The notes: generated from the sequence alone by a model not told the origin. Shown: positions 44,418 to 54,220, numbered from the stretch's first letter. The stretch is 64,000 nt of DNA from Algimonas ampicilliniresistens (GCF_030159955.1 NZ_BSNK01000001.1:1178001-1242000); one strand, 5' to 3'. A program made the numbers and translations.

Positions 44418-46244
44418 CTAGAGACCAAAGAAGACGGGCACGAGCAAGATGTAACTGACCCATAATAGCAGAATGAGTGGAATTCCGAACCGGGCGAAGT
44501 CGCCAAAGCGGTAATGGCCGGGGCCCATGACCAGTAAATTCGTCTGGTAGGCAATCGGTGTCGCGAAGCTACAATTGGCTGCGAAGATGATCGTGAGTAC
44601 CATCGCAATCGGGTCAATATCGGCCTGCTCAGAAATCGACAACGCAATCGGTGCAAACAACAAGGCCGACGCCGCATTGCTGATGATATTGGTGAAAATG
44701 GCGACCACGATAAAAATGGCCCCGATCAGCGCCTGCGTACCTAAAGGCTCGAAGACTGTAATGACATTCGTGCCGATAAATTCGGCCCCTCCGGTGCGTT
44801 CTAGCGCTAATCCCATGGCAAACGCTGCGCCGATCAGTAGGAATATCCGCATATCGAGCGCGCGCACAGCCTGCCGAATGTTCAGACACCCGGTTGCGAT
44901 CATCGCCATGGCGCCGCCTAGGGCTGCGATTTCAATCGGCACAATGGAGGTGGCAGCCGCTACGATCGTCAAAATGAAGATGGTTCGTGCCGCTTTGGCT
45001 TTGCGAATGTCGGGCAGTTCTGCGGTGCTCCAGTCGAGCAAGATCAGGTCACGGTTCTGACGAAGAGCTGAAATATCACTCTCATAACCAAATAGGAGCA
45101 GCACATCGCCAGCTTCGAGCCGGATATCGAGCATTCGTTTGCGGATCATGCGGGAGCGTCGTTGAATACCGAGCACTAGGCACCCGGTCTGGCGGCGAAA
45201 ACCGATTTGTTCGATATTGCGCCCAATCATACGAGAGCCCGGCGCGATTACTGCTTCTGACAGCATGATGGAACTGTCGGTTGAAGAGGTATCGGGATCT
45301 GTGAACCCCCCAATATCCAACATACCCCGCAAATATTGCGGACGCGTTTTAAGCAGCGCGGAGAGTTGCGGTCGTGTTGCGGCAACGACAAGCACATCGC
45401 CCCGTTCGAGCGTCGTTTCAAAGGGCGGCAAAAATGACGCTTCGCCGCGCTGCACCATGCGAACGGTGACATCGCGCAGTTGCGGGTAAAGACCAGCGAT
45501 GGGTTTGACGCCATTCAGTGGATGGCCATCCGTGACCCGGATTTGGGCGATATATTGCTGCCCTGTCGACTGTAGTGCAGGTTCTTGCGATTCGCGGTTT
45601 GGGATCAACCACGGCGCGGCCAACACAATGTAGACTGCGCCAATTATGGCCAGTGTCATGCCCGGTCCGAATTGTGTGAAGAAGGATAGCGACATGTCCG
45701 TAGTGCGGACCAGAACATCATTGACCAGCAGATTGGTCGAACTCCCGATCAGTGTCGTCATCCCCGCCAGAATACAGAGGAAAGACAGCGGCATCATGAA
45801 ACGAGAGGCCGTGACGCCGAGCTTACTGCTCATGGCGGCCAAAACCGGGATGAACATGACGACGACGGGCGTGTTGTTCATGAACATAGAAACGGCAAAG
45901 GCGACGGCGAACACCATGGCTAGCGTGCGGCGCGGCCTGCGGTCCAGAGACTTGTTGATGACAACGGTGACGCGTTCTAGCGCGCCGGTCTGAAACAGGC
46001 CCTGCCCAACGACGAGCAGAGCCATGATCGTGATGAGGGCAGGCGCAGCAAAGCCGGACAGCATGGCGGCGCTGTCGAGTCCGCGGTCGGGCGCCGTAAA
46101 AATGCTGCCAAACGCCATAAGCGCCAGAATCAAACCGACGCTTGTGGCTTCTATGGAAAACCGTTCTCTGACGTAGAGATAGACTCCGACCGCGACGATC
46201 GCGAACACAGCCCACATCTGAAAAGTTTCGGGCAAAGCCCACAT
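44418..46244 (-). CDS. SLC13 family permease with TrkA-C domains
   Basis: A 608-residue divalent anion/sodium symporter-type protein (SLC13/CitMHS). The N-terminal half of the transport domain holds about six helices including FMNNTPVVVMFIPVLAAMSSKLG and LIGSSTNLLVNDVLV. Two TrkA-C regulatory domains lie centrally (about 210-375). A second half with about six helices ends in TIIFAANCSFATPIAYQTNLLVMG, the conserved substrate loop. Substrate is likely a di- or tricarboxylate or sulfate; not decidable here. It follows bpt after nine bases on the same strand. Confidence 0.88.
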   Translation of the reverse strand: MWALPETFQMWAVFAIVAVGVYLYVRERFSIEATSVGLILALMAFGSIFTAPDRGLDSAAMLSGFAAPALITIMALLVVGQGLFQTGALERVTVVINKSLDRRPRRTLAMVFAVAFAVSMFMNNTPVVVMFIPVLAAMSSKLGVTASRFMMPLSFLCILAGMTTLIGSSTNLLVNDVLVRTTDMSLSFFTQFGPGMTLAIIGAVYIVLAAPWLIPNRESQEPALQSTGQQYIAQIRVTDGHPLNGVKPIAGLYPQLRDVTVRMVQRGEASFLPPFETTLERGDVLVVAATRPQLSALLKTRPQYLRGMLDIGGFTDPDTSSTDSSIMLSEAVIAPGSRMIGRNIEQIGFRRQTGCLVLGIQRRSRMIRKRMLDIRLEAGDVLLLFGYESDISALRQNRDLILLDWSTAELPDIRKAKAARTIFILTIVAAATSIVPIEIAALGGAMAMIATGCLNIRQAVRALDMRIFLLIGAAFAMGLALERTGGAEFIGTNVITVFEPLGTQALIGAIFIVVAIFTNIISNAASALLFAPIALSISEQADIDPIAMVLTIIFAANCSFATPIAYQTNLLVMGPGHYRFGDFARFGIPLILLLWVSYILLVPVFFGL

Positions 46245-46346
46245 CGTTCGGTTGTCCCTTCCTGGCGCTCGCTGGCATGGCTTGCGCTTCAGACTAACTA
46301 TGGGCGATAGGCGTCTGCGAACTCAAGCGGAATCGAAGGATAGATC

Positions 46347-47213
46347 ATGGCTGTTTGTTCATTTCTCGGACTGGGCGTGATGGGCTTCCCAATGGCGGGG
46401 CATTTACGGTCTAAAGGCCATACGGTGCGAGTGTGGAACCGGACAAAGGCGCGCGCCGAAGCATGGAAAGCACAGCATGGCGAGGGCGCGTTCGTTTCGG
46501 CCGCAGACGCTGTCGAGGGAGCGGATTTCGTGATGATTTGTGTCGGCGCTGATAAGGATGTTTTCGATGTTATCGATCAGATCGAACCGTCTCTGAAAGC
46601 CGGTATGACCGTGATTGACCATACAACGGCTTCACCAGCCTGTGCGCGGACTGTGGCGGATAGGCTAGCGGCTAAGGGCGTTGGGTTTCTCGATGCGCCG
46701 ATCTCTGGTGGACAATCAGGCGCTGAGAATGGAACGCTCTCCGTCATGTGTGGTGGGGCAGTCGAGACCTATGACGCTGCGCTTCCCGTGATGGAAAGCT
46801 ACGGAAAGACAATCACCCACCTCGGCCCTGCAGGTTCGGGACAGACGGCCAAATGCGTCAATCAAATCTGTATTGCGGGGACCTTGCAGGGGTTATCGGA
46901 AGGTGTGAGGTTCGCACAAGCGTCAGGTCTCGACCCGAAAGCGCTCTTATCGGCCATTGGCGGCGGCGCGGCTCAGAGCTGGCAGATGGATAATCGCTTG
47001 CTGACCATGGCCGCCGATAAGTTTGATTTCGGCTTTGCCATTGATTGGATGCGCAAGGATTTGGCGATTGCGCTGGAGGAGGCGGGTCGCATGGGCGTCG
47101 AACTACCCGTCACAGCTCAGGTCGATCAGGCCTATGGCGAAGTTCAGGCACAGGGTGGAAGTCGACTCGATACGTCAGCTCTCATTAAGAGCCTCCCACC
47201 CGCAAAATCCTAG
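46347..47213 (+). CDS. 3-hydroxyisobutyrate dehydrogenase-like NAD(P)-dependent oxidoreductase
   Basis: A 288-residue beta-hydroxyacid dehydrogenase. Rossmann motif FLGLGVMGFPMAGHL at residues 5-19; the substrate loop DAPISGGQSGAENGTLSVMCGG; the catalytic Lys in KCVNQICIAGT. The family includes hydroxyisobutyrate and tartronate semialdehyde reductases and glyoxylate/succinic semialdehyde reductase; the exact substrate is open. The stop (CTAG at 47210-47213) also provides the stop of convergent hemB. Confidence 0.88.
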   Translation: MAVCSFLGLGVMGFPMAGHLRSKGHTVRVWNRTKARAEAWKAQHGEGAFVSAADAVEGADFVMICVGADKDVFDVIDQIEPSLKAGMTVIDHTTASPACARTVADRLAAKGVGFLDAPISGGQSGAENGTLSVMCGGAVETYDAALPVMESYGKTITHLGPAGSGQTAKCVNQICIAGTLQGLSEGVRFAQASGLDPKALLSAIGGGAAQSWQMDNRLLTMAADKFDFGFAIDWMRKDLAIALEEAGRMGVELPVTAQVDQAYGEVQAQGGSRLDTSALIKSLPPAKS

Positions 47214-48196
47214 CTTTTCAGGAGCTTCGCTGCTCGAATAGCGCCGTAGGTCAGCACGGCGTCGCATCCGGCGCGTCGGAAGGCCGTCAATGTTTCGAGC
47301 AAAAGTCGATCTGAATCCGCCCACCCATTCTCTCCGGCTGATTGAATCATCGCGTATTCGCCGCTAACTTGAAACGCGAAAGTCGGCACGCCAAATTCCG
47401 TCTTAATGCGGTGACAAATGTCGAGATAGGGCAGGCCGGGTTTGACCATAACCATATCTGCGCCTTCGTTGAGGTCCATCGCGACCTCGTGTAGCGCTTC
47501 TTCCGTATTTGCAGGGTCCATTTGATAGGTGCGTTTATCCCCGCGCAGGGCTGAGGCTGTGCCAATCGCGTCCCTGTAAGGACCGTAAAAGGCGGATGCA
47601 TATTTGGCTGCATAGGACAAAATCATCACATCGGGATGCCCGGCTTCATCAAGCGCGTCGCGAACGATGCCGATCCGGCCGTCCATCATGTCAGACGGCG
47701 CGACAATGTCTGCGCCCGCCTCGGCCAGTATCACCGCGCCGCGGGCGAGTATGTCGAGCGTAGAGTCATTATCGATGACGTCGCCTTGCATCAGCCCGTC
47801 ATGGCCATGGTCTGTGAACGGATCGAGCGCGACATCGACGATTACACCGATTTCTGGCACCTCAGCTTTGAGGCGGCGGATCGCGTTCGGAACCAACCCA
47901 TCCGCGTTCAAGGCTTCGCTGGCGCTGCCGTCTTTTTTCGACGGATCAATATGTGGGAACAGGGCAATAGCAGGAATGCCCAATGAAGCGGCCTCACGAG
48001 CCTGAGCCACCAGCGCATCAAGTCCCAAGCGGGCCACGCCGGGTAAGCTTGGAACCGGGCCTTCGGCGCTCTCTGAATCGGTGATGACCGTCGTTAAAAC
48101 CAGATCAGCGACCGTCAGGCGGGTTTCTCGGACAAGGTCGCGTGACCAAGCCGATTGTCTTTTGCGACGCATTCTTAACTGGGGGAACTGCGACAT
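47210..48196 (-). CDS. hemB: Delta-aminolevulinic acid dehydratase (porphobilinogen synthase)
   Basis: A 328-residue enzyme joining two 5-aminolevulinate molecules to porphobilinogen. Active-site Lys residues are in LSYAAKYASAFYGPYRDA and MVMVKPGLPYLD; the metal/loop region reads LALDPFTDHGHDG and suggests a magnesium-type enzyme with D instead of Cys ligands. The ATG at 48196 is used; the ORF could extend to a TTG at 48214. It is divergent from hemA, so the first two steps of tetrapyrrole synthesis share one 133-base control region. Confidence 0.95.
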   Translation of the reverse strand: MSQFPQLRMRRKRQSAWSRDLVRETRLTVADLVLTTVITDSESAEGPVPSLPGVARLGLDALVAQAREAASLGIPAIALFPHIDPSKKDGSASEALNADGLVPNAIRRLKAEVPEIGVIVDVALDPFTDHGHDGLMQGDVIDNDSTLDILARGAVILAEAGADIVAPSDMMDGRIGIVRDALDEAGHPDVMILSYAAKYASAFYGPYRDAIGTASALRGDKRTYQMDPANTEEALHEVAMDLNEGADMVMVKPGLPYLDICHRIKTEFGVPTFAFQVSGEYAMIQSAGENGWADSDRLLLETLTAFRRAGCDAVLTYGAIRAAKLLKS

Positions 48197-48221
48197 TTTA
48201 ATATTATCTTTCAATGAATTG

Positions 48222-48253
48222 AAACGACTTTCTAATTCAATAAAGAGTCGTTT
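48222..48253. promoter_or_regulatory. Inverted repeat in the hemB-hemA intergenic region
   Basis: AAACGACT (48222-48229) and AGTCGTTT (48246-48253) form a perfect inverted repeat with a 16-base spacer, overlapping a second AATTC/GAATT symmetry. Located between the divergent starts, it could be an operator for a dimeric regulator of both genes. It does not match the FNR or Irr consensus as I know them. Confidence 0.45.
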
Positions 48254-48329
48254 TGTTGCGCTTCGTCAACTAGCCTTTTTTCAAGGCGTGCTCTATATCG
48301 GGCACCCGTAGAAGGCAAACAGGTGGTTC

Positions 48330-49592
48330 GTGACCCACACTTCCAAATTCCAGACTCAGAAATCTCAGAGTCCAAGTTACCGTGATAAGTTTCGCGCCGC
48401 CGTTGATACAGTGCGCCGTGAAGGTCGCTACCGGATCTTCCGTGACATTCGCCGTAAGAAGGGCGCGTTCCCCCGGGCGACTTGGTTCAAAGATGATTTG
48501 GCAGAACAGGACATCACCGTTTGGTGCTCCAACGATTATCTTGGCATGGGCCAGAATGACTGTGTTGTTGAAGCCGTAAAATCGGCCGTTGATGCGGCCG
48601 GGACGGGCTCTGGCGGCACACGCAATATCTCCGGCACTACGCGCTATCACGTACAGTTAGAAGAAGAATTAGCCGATCTGCATGGCAAAAATGCCGCGCT
48701 CGTCTTTACCTCCGGTTATGTCGCCAATGAGGCTGCACTCTCAACGATGAGCAAGATCTTGCCGGGTCTGCATATTCTCTCAGACGAGATGAACCACGCT
48801 TCGATGATTTCTGGCATCCGCAATGCGCGGACGCATAAACATATCTTCGCGCATAATGATGTGGCGGACCTAGAAGCTAAACTGAAGGCGATTCCGTTGG
48901 ATGCGCCTAAGCTAATTGCGTTTGAGAGCGTCTATTCCATGGATGCCGATATCGCACCGATTGAAGAGATCTGTGATCTCGCCGACAAATATAATGCACT
49001 TACCTATATCGACGAAGTTCATGCTGTTGGCATGTATGGTCCGCGCGGCGGCGGCGTCTGCGAACAACGTGGCCTGATGGACCGGGTCGACATCATCCAA
49101 GGTACATTAGCCAAAGCTTATGGCATGATTGGCGGTTATATTGCGGCGGATAGGGTCGTTGTCGACGCGATCCGGAGCCTGGCGTCAGGTTTCATCTTCA
49201 CGACGTCGATTCCGCCCTCAACGGCTGCTGGTGCGTTGCGCTCTGTTCGCATTCTTAAGATCACGCCAGAGGTTCGTACCCAACATCAGACCCAATCCAA
49301 TGCGCTGAAAGCGCGGTTCCGGGCTGAAGGCTACCCGTTCATCGATGGCGACACGCATATTGTGCCCTTGATGATCGGCGATCCAGTCAAATGCCAAGAA
49401 ATTAGCGATCGCCTGATCGAAGATCACGGTATTTACGCTCAGCCGATTAATTACCCGACCGTTCCGCGCGGCACGGAGCGACTTCGCTTCACGCCGAGTC
49501 CCTTCCATACGGAAGAGATGATGGATGAGTTGATGGAGGCACTGGCCCAAGTTTGGGACGCGTACGAATTGCCACGGGAAAACGTCGCTTAA
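48330..49592 (+). CDS. hemA: 5-aminolevulinate synthase
   Basis: A 420-residue PLP-dependent alpha-oxoamine synthase making 5-aminolevulinate from glycine and succinyl-CoA (the C4 route used by alphaproteobacteria). Motifs: [24 protein letters not shown], the His in [15 protein letters not shown], and the PLP-Lys in [18 protein letters not shown]. The start is GTG at 48330, which places the first conserved Tyr-Arg block at residue 17; no closer ATG is available. It is divergent from hemB. Confidence 0.96.
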   Translation: MTHTSKFQTQKSQSPSYRDKFRAAVDTVRREGRYRIFRDIRRKKGAFPRATWFKDDLAEQDITVWCSNDYLGMGQNDCVVEAVKSAVDAAGTGSGGTRNISGTTRYHVQLEEELADLHGKNAALVFTSGYVANEAALSTMSKILPGLHILSDEMNHASMISGIRNARTHKHIFAHNDVADLEAKLKAIPLDAPKLIAFESVYSMDADIAPIEEICDLADKYNALTYIDEVHAVGMYGPRGGGVCEQRGLMDRVDIIQGTLAKAYGMIGGYIAADRVVVDAIRSLASGFIFTTSIPPSTAAGALRSVRILKITPEVRTQHQTQSNALKARFRAEGYPFIDGDTHIVPLMIGDPVKCQEISDRLIEDHGIYAQPINYPTVPRGTERLRFTPSPFHTEEMMDELMEALAQVWDAYELPRENVA

Positions 49593-49667
49593 ATCACGTT
49601 CGCCGCGTTGTCGGCAGGGGGGTGAGGCGTTATAGGCGGGCGATCTCTCAGCCGCGTAAGGTCCGAC

Positions 49668-50981
49668 ATGTCCGCCGCCAAAAAACCCTCTTCCGATTAT
49701 CAGAAGCGCTTTTTCTCCGAGGGTCTCGCACAGCGCGATCCTGAGCTGTTCTCCTGCATGCGCGATGAGTTGCAGCGCCAGCAGCAAGAAATTGAGCTGA
49801 TTGCGTCGGAAAACATCGTCTCTCATGCCGTGATGGAAGCCCAAGGCTCGGTGCTGACGAACAAATATGCTGAAGGCTATCCGGGACGCCGCTACTACGG
49901 GGGGTGCCAATATGTTGACGTCGCGGAACAGCTCGCCATCGACCGGGCGACGGAGCTATTTGGCTGCGGTTTTGCCAATGTGCAGCCCAATTCCGGCAGC
50001 CAAGCTAATCAGGGCGTGTTTTTGGCTCTACTCCAGCCCGGCGATACGATCCTCGGTATGGACCTTGCTTCCGGCGGGCATCTGACCCACGGCGCGCCGC
50101 CCAACATGTCCGGCAAATGGTTTAACGCGGTCAGCTATGGCGTCCGCGAAGACGATCATTTGATCGATTTTGATCAAGTTGAGCGTCTGGCAATGGAACA
50201 TAAACCCAAGCTCATCATTTGTGGGGGTTCGGCTTATTCTCGCGTTATTGATTTCAAACGTTTCCGTGAGATTGCGGACAAATGCGGGGCCTACCTTCAT
50301 GTTGACATGGCGCATTTTGCGGGCCTTGTGGCCGGCGGCGCGCACCCAAGCCCGTTCCCGCACGCCCATGTCGCGACCACGACGACGCATAAGACATTGC
50401 GCGGACCCCGCGGCGGCATGATCCTGACCAATGACGCGGCCTTGGCGAAGAAATTCAACTCGGCCATTTTCCCAGGCCTGCAAGGCGGCCCGCTGATGCA
50501 TGTTATCGCGGGTAAAGCGGCCGCGTTCCGCGATTGCTTAGAGCCAGAATTCAAGGATTACGCCGCGCGCGTGATTGAGAATTGTCGCGCGATGGCGGGT
50601 GCGTTGGTCGAAGCGGGCTATGCCGTCGTGTCGGGCGGAACCGACACGCACCTGGCTTTGATCGACCTGTCGCCAAAAGGCGTGAAGGGGAATGCGGCTG
50701 AGAAGGCGCTCGGCCGGGCTTACATCACCTGTAATAAGAACGGCATTCCGAACGACCCTGAGAAGTTCACCATTACGTCGGGCATCCGTGTCGGCTCACC
50801 CGCCGGAACCACACGCGGGTTTGGCCCCGGCGAGTTCCGCGAGATCGGTTTGTTGATGGCCGAAGTGCTCGACGCGCTCGTTGATAGCCCCAAAGGCAAT
50901 CCAGAGGTCGAAGCTAGTGTCCGCGAACGCGTCAAAGCGCTGACAGCGCGGTTCCCGATCTATATGGATGTTTCAGCCTAA
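49668..50981 (+). CDS. glyA: Serine hydroxymethyltransferase
   Basis: A 437-residue PLP enzyme interconverting serine and glycine with tetrahydrofolate. Motifs: [36 protein letters not shown], and the PLP-Lys segment [16 protein letters not shown]. Length and order are as in relatives. It heads the glyA-nrdR-rib-nusB-thiL run and, with hemA upstream, links glycine supply to tetrapyrrole synthesis. Confidence 0.97.
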   Translation: MSAAKKPSSDYQKRFFSEGLAQRDPELFSCMRDELQRQQQEIELIASENIVSHAVMEAQGSVLTNKYAEGYPGRRYYGGCQYVDVAEQLAIDRATELFGCGFANVQPNSGSQANQGVFLALLQPGDTILGMDLASGGHLTHGAPPNMSGKWFNAVSYGVREDDHLIDFDQVERLAMEHKPKLIICGGSAYSRVIDFKRFREIADKCGAYLHVDMAHFAGLVAGGAHPSPFPHAHVATTTTHKTLRGPRGGMILTNDAALAKKFNSAIFPGLQGGPLMHVIAGKAAAFRDCLEPEFKDYAARVIENCRAMAGALVEAGYAVVSGGTDTHLALIDLSPKGVKGNAAEKALGRAYITCNKNGIPNDPEKFTITSGIRVGSPAGTTRGFGPGEFREIGLLMAEVLDALVDSPKGNPEVEASVRERVKALTARFPIYMDVSA

Positions 50982-51027
50982 GTAGTCGTGCTTTGCGTTC
51001 CGCGAGGCAATTGGTTAACAGCCGCGC

Positions 51028-51489
51028 ATGCGCTGCCCATTTTGTTCTAGCGAAGATACGCAGGTCAAAGACTCGCGTCAGGCCGAGGACGGTACCGCCG
51101 TGCGGCGTCGGCGACTGTGTGGGAAATGCGGCGGGCGCTTTACGACCTTCGAGCGCGTGCAGCTTCGCGACCTCCAAGTCTTGAAAAATAGCGGCAAGCG
51201 TACGCCGTTTGATCGTGACAAGCTGATGCGGTCTGTTCGGATTGCCCTGCAAAAACGCCCTATCGACGAAGACAGTATCGAGCAAATGGTGTCTGGCATT
51301 GTCCGGCAGCTCGAATCTTCCGGTCAGGCGGACGTGTCCTCGACCCAGATTGGTGAGTTGGTCATGGAGGGTCTGTCCGAGCTCGATAAGATTGCGTATG
51401 TTCGCTATGCGAGTGTCTACCGAGATTTCCGCGCGACGGAGGACTTCGGTCAGTTTATCGAATCTGAGAAGCTCGCGGACGAAGGTTAG
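51028..51489 (+). CDS. nrdR: Transcriptional repressor NrdR
   Basis: A 153-residue regulator of ribonucleotide reductase genes. Zinc ribbon cysteines are at positions 3, 6, 31 and 34 (MRCPFC and CGKCGG), and an ATP-cone follows from about residue 49 ([23 protein letters not shown]). It senses dATP/ATP and represses nrd promoters. The window holds no nrd gene, so its targets lie elsewhere. ribE starts five bases downstream. Confidence 0.97.
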   Translation: MRCPFCSSEDTQVKDSRQAEDGTAVRRRRLCGKCGGRFTTFERVQLRDLQVLKNSGKRTPFDRDKLMRSVRIALQKRPIDEDSIEQMVSGIVRQLESSGQADVSSTQIGELVMEGLSELDKIAYVRYASVYRDFRATEDFGQFIESEKLADEG

Positions 51490-51494
51490 ACCCC

Positions 51495-52124
51495 ATGTTC
51501 ACCGGAATTATTACCGATGTCGGTCGGCTGCGTGAGGTCACGCGGGTCGACGGGGCTGCCAAAACCTCTGAGTTGGGTGATACCCGCATGGTGGTCGAAA
51601 CTGCCTATGACACGAAAGCCATCGATATTGGGGCCTCCATTGCCCATTCGGGCGCTTGCATGACGGTCGTTGAGAAAGGGCCGGGTTGGTATGCGTTCGA
51701 CGTCTCTGATGAGAGCCTCGACAAAACGACCTTGAGCGACTGGACGGCGGGTCGGCCTATCAATCTAGAACGGGCTTTGACTGGTGCGGATGAGCTGGGT
51801 GGCCATATGGTCACCGGGCATGTCGATGCGGTTGGGCAGGTTGTGTCTCGTGAAACGGTTGCTGGAAGCACGCGCTTCATCATCCGCGCGCCCAAAACTC
51901 TCGGCTTTGCCATCGCACCGAAGGGCTCGATCACGGTTGATGGTGTCTCGCTAACGGTGAATGCGGTTGAGGGCGATAGTTTCGGGATCAATATTATCCC
52001 GCACACGGCTGAGGTCACCACGCTGGGTCGATTACAGCCCGGTGATGAGGTAAATCTGGAAATTGACGTCATCGCCCGCTATGTCGCGCGCTACTTGCAG
52101 CACATGAACGCCGATCGCGGTTAG
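51495..52124 (+). CDS. ribE: Riboflavin synthase alpha subunit
   Basis: A 209-residue enzyme dismutating two 6,7-dimethyl-8-ribityllumazine molecules to riboflavin. The family opening MFTGIITDVGRL is exact, and two lumazine-binding repeats (about 1-100 and 101-200) are visible, each with a G-x-S-x-x-x-x-G-x-x-L/M-T-V motif (ASIAHSGACMTV and GSITVDGVSLTV). The usual ribD between nrdR and this gene is missing here; only five bases separate them. Confidence 0.96.
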   Translation: MFTGIITDVGRLREVTRVDGAAKTSELGDTRMVVETAYDTKAIDIGASIAHSGACMTVVEKGPGWYAFDVSDESLDKTTLSDWTAGRPINLERALTGADELGGHMVTGHVDAVGQVVSRETVAGSTRFIIRAPKTLGFAIAPKGSITVDGVSLTVNAVEGDSFGINIIPHTAEVTTLGRLQPGDEVNLEIDVIARYVARYLQHMNADRG

Positions 52125-52132
52125 GAGAGGGT

Positions 52133-53275
52133 TTGACCCAACTGAACGAAGCGACCTTTCAGGACGTCTATAACCTCGCCACGCCCGAGGAGATCATTGA
52201 CGATGCCCGCAATGGGCGGATGTATATTCTCGTTGATGCGGAAGACCGCGAAAATGAGGGCGATCTTATCATTCCAGCGCAGTTTGCGACGCCGGATGCC
52301 GTCAATTTCATGGCCAAACATGGCCGAGGCCTAATCTGTCTAGCGCTAGAAGGTCCTCGCGCTGTCGAATTGGGCTTAAAGAATATGAGCGTCGACAATG
52401 CGTCGCGTTTTGAAACGGCGTTTACGCAATCAATTGAGGCGCGCGAGGGCGTGACGACGGGTATTTCTGCGGGCGACCGCGCCAAGACGATCCAAGTCGC
52501 CATCGATCCCGATAGTCGGGCCGACGATATTGTCAGCCCCGGTCATATGTTTCCGATCATCGCTAAAGAAGGTGGCGTTCTCGTCCGGACAGGCCACACC
52601 GAAGCGTCGGTAGATATTTCACGTCTTGCGGGTCTGAACCCGTCTGCCGTGATTTGCGAGATTATGAATGATGACGGCACAATGGCCCGTCTTGATGATC
52701 TCGTGAAATTTGCCCAATTTCACGGCCTCAAGATCGGTACAATCGAAAGCCTTGTTGCGCATCGCTTAGAGCGTGATCATTTCGTCAAACATGTCGCCAG
52801 TTCTGACTTTCGGTCACAGCGCGGCGACGATTTCCGCATTCACGTCTATCGCAACTTGCTCGACGGCAAGGAGCATGTGGCTCTGTCTCGCGGTGAGGCG
52901 AAGACGGACAAGCCGAGTTTGGTGCGAGTTCATAAGATCGATTTTGCTGGTGATATTCTATCCGAAGATAGTCCGCGTTCGGGCCTCATCTGGGATGCGA
53001 TGAAGGTTCTGGCCGATCATGATGGTCACGCCGTTCTGGTGATGATCCGGGAAGGCTCTATCGATTCATTGCTGGAACGTTTAGGAGCACATAAGTCCAC
53101 GATTGACCGCAAAGAACAAACGGTGCGCGAATATGGTGTGGGTGCTCAGATCCTGACTCATCTTGGCGTTCATCAAATGACACTGTTGTCGAACAGCATG
53201 CCGCGATTGATTGGCCTCGACGCCTATGATCTAGAGATTGTTGGCCTGCATCCGCTTCAAAACACACGGACCTAA
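52133..53275 (+). CDS. ribB: 3,4-dihydroxy-2-butanone 4-phosphate synthase with degenerate GTP cyclohydrolase II domain
   Basis: A 380-residue RibBA-type protein. The N-terminal DHBP synthase domain (about 15-205) has the catalytic DAEDRENEGD at residues 35-44 and the GHTEAS segment near 154. The C-terminal domain (about 215-375) aligns with GTP cyclohydrolase II but all three zinc Cys are missing: HKIDFAGD at 267-274 and SEDSPRSG at 277-284 replace the HSECLTGD and RCDCG motifs. It should therefore be active only as RibB. The start is TTG at 52133 behind AGGAGAGG; no ATG occurs for 29 codons. Confidence 0.92.
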   Translation: MTQLNEATFQDVYNLATPEEIIDDARNGRMYILVDAEDRENEGDLIIPAQFATPDAVNFMAKHGRGLICLALEGPRAVELGLKNMSVDNASRFETAFTQSIEAREGVTTGISAGDRAKTIQVAIDPDSRADDIVSPGHMFPIIAKEGGVLVRTGHTEASVDISRLAGLNPSAVICEIMNDDGTMARLDDLVKFAQFHGLKIGTIESLVAHRLERDHFVKHVASSDFRSQRGDDFRIHVYRNLLDGKEHVALSRGEAKTDKPSLVRVHKIDFAGDILSEDSPRSGLIWDAMKVLADHDGHAVLVMIREGSIDSLLERLGAHKSTIDRKEQTVREYGVGAQILTHLGVHQMTLLSNSMPRLIGLDAYDLEIVGLHPLQNTRT

Positions 53276-53279
53276 GTTC

Positions 53280-53720
53280 ATGAAAATTCTCGTGATTGAG
53301 GCTCGGTTTTACGAGCACATCTCCGACATGTTGTTGGAAGGCGCATTAGACGCTCTCGCGGCACATGAAGACGCCGAAATTTTTCAGGTTATTGTGCCGG
53401 GTGCGCTCGAAATTCCCCATGTCATCAGCTTCGCTGAAGCGGCTGGGGCGGGCTACGATGCTTATGTTGCACTGGGTTGCGTGATCCGGGGCGAAACCAC
53501 CCATTACGATTATGTCTGCCAGGAAAGCGCGCGTGCGATCATGGATCTCGCCGTCGATAAGCAGTTGGCTATCGGTAACGGCATCATCACAGTCGAAAAT
53601 GAAGACCAAGCCATTGCCCGCGCCGACAAGTCGAAAAAAGACAAGGGCGGTTTTGCAGCGCGCGCGGCCATGACCATGGTTGAAATTCGTAATGAGCTGG
53701 CCGAGAGCGACGACACATGA
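53280..53720 (+). CDS. ribH: 6,7-dimethyl-8-ribityllumazine synthase
   Basis: A 146-residue lumazine synthase, the penultimate step of riboflavin synthesis. Motifs: VPGALEIPHVISFAE, ALGCVIRGETTHYDYVCQESARA with the catalytic His, and GIITVENEDQA. The N-terminus is short and lacks the family's usual extra beta-strand, compatible with a pentamer rather than an icosahedral capsid, although that is inference. The ATG at 53280 follows the RibBA stop by four bases; its stop overlaps nusB (ATGA). Confidence 0.94.
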   Translation: MKILVIEARFYEHISDMLLEGALDALAAHEDAEIFQVIVPGALEIPHVISFAEAAGAGYDAYVALGCVIRGETTHYDYVCQESARAIMDLAVDKQLAIGNGIITVENEDQAIARADKSKKDKGGFAARAAMTMVEIRNELAESDDT

Positions 53721-54220
53721 GTGGCGGCGCGACACCCAAGCTACGCCGTCAGGCGCGGCTCTCTGCGGTCCAAGCGCTTTACCAATTGGATGTGACGGAT
53801 ACGAAATCGAAACAGGTCATTTTCGAATTTCTCAACCACCGCTTTGGCTTCGAAGATGAAGAGGGCATGGTCGCGGCGGATGAAAAATTCTTTGAAGAAT
53901 TGGTCGAGGGCGTCTTGCAAGAACAGGATGTCATTGACGCCAAGCTTGACGGTCAACTTCCTGAAAAATGGCCTTTGCGTCGTCTTGATATGACCTTGCG
54001 CGCCACATTGCGCGCCGGTGTCTTTGAGATCACGCAGAGACCGGATGTTCCGGCGCTCGTTATCATCGACGAATATGTCGCGATCGCGTCAGACTTCTTC
54101 GACGGGAAAGAGCCTGGCATCGTCAATGCTGTGCTGGACAAGATCGCAAGATCGATCCGCGCCCACGAATTCGGCCTACCGGGCCCAGCCGGGACGCCAA
54201 ACGATCAGGCTGCCTGTTGA
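53717..54220 (+). CDS. nusB: Transcription antitermination factor NusB
   Basis: A 167-residue all-helical RNA-binding factor working with NusE (S10) in rRNA antitermination. Family segments: ARLSAVQALYQLD near residue 11 and the C-terminal DVPALVIIDEYVAIASDFFDGKEPGIVNAVLDKIAR. It overlaps ribH by four bases and thiL by four (TTGA), so the three genes are translationally coupled. Confidence 0.95.
   Translation: MSGGATPKLRRQARLSAVQALYQLDVTDTKSKQVIFEFLNHRFGFEDEEGMVAADEKFFEELVEGVLQEQDVIDAKLDGQLPEKWPLRRLDMTLRATLRAGVFEITQRPDVPALVIIDEYVAIASDFFDGKEPGIVNAVLDKIARSIRAHEFGLPGPAGTPNDQAAC

Noticed and set aside
44575-45060. 161-codon open frame antisense to the SLC13 transporter
   Set aside because: Shadow frame of a well-supported membrane protein gene.
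48197-48329. FNR or Irr box in the hemB-hemA gap
   Set aside because: No TTGAT-N4-ATCAA and no Irr-type motif; only the inverted repeat with a 16-base spacer is convincing.
49593-49667. Glycine riboswitch ahead of glyA
   Set aside because: The gap is only 75 bases, too short for the known architecture, and the core sequence is not visible.
51400-51500. FMN riboswitch ahead of the rib genes
   Set aside because: Only five bases separate nrdR and ribE and none of the conserved RFN-element sequence is visible.
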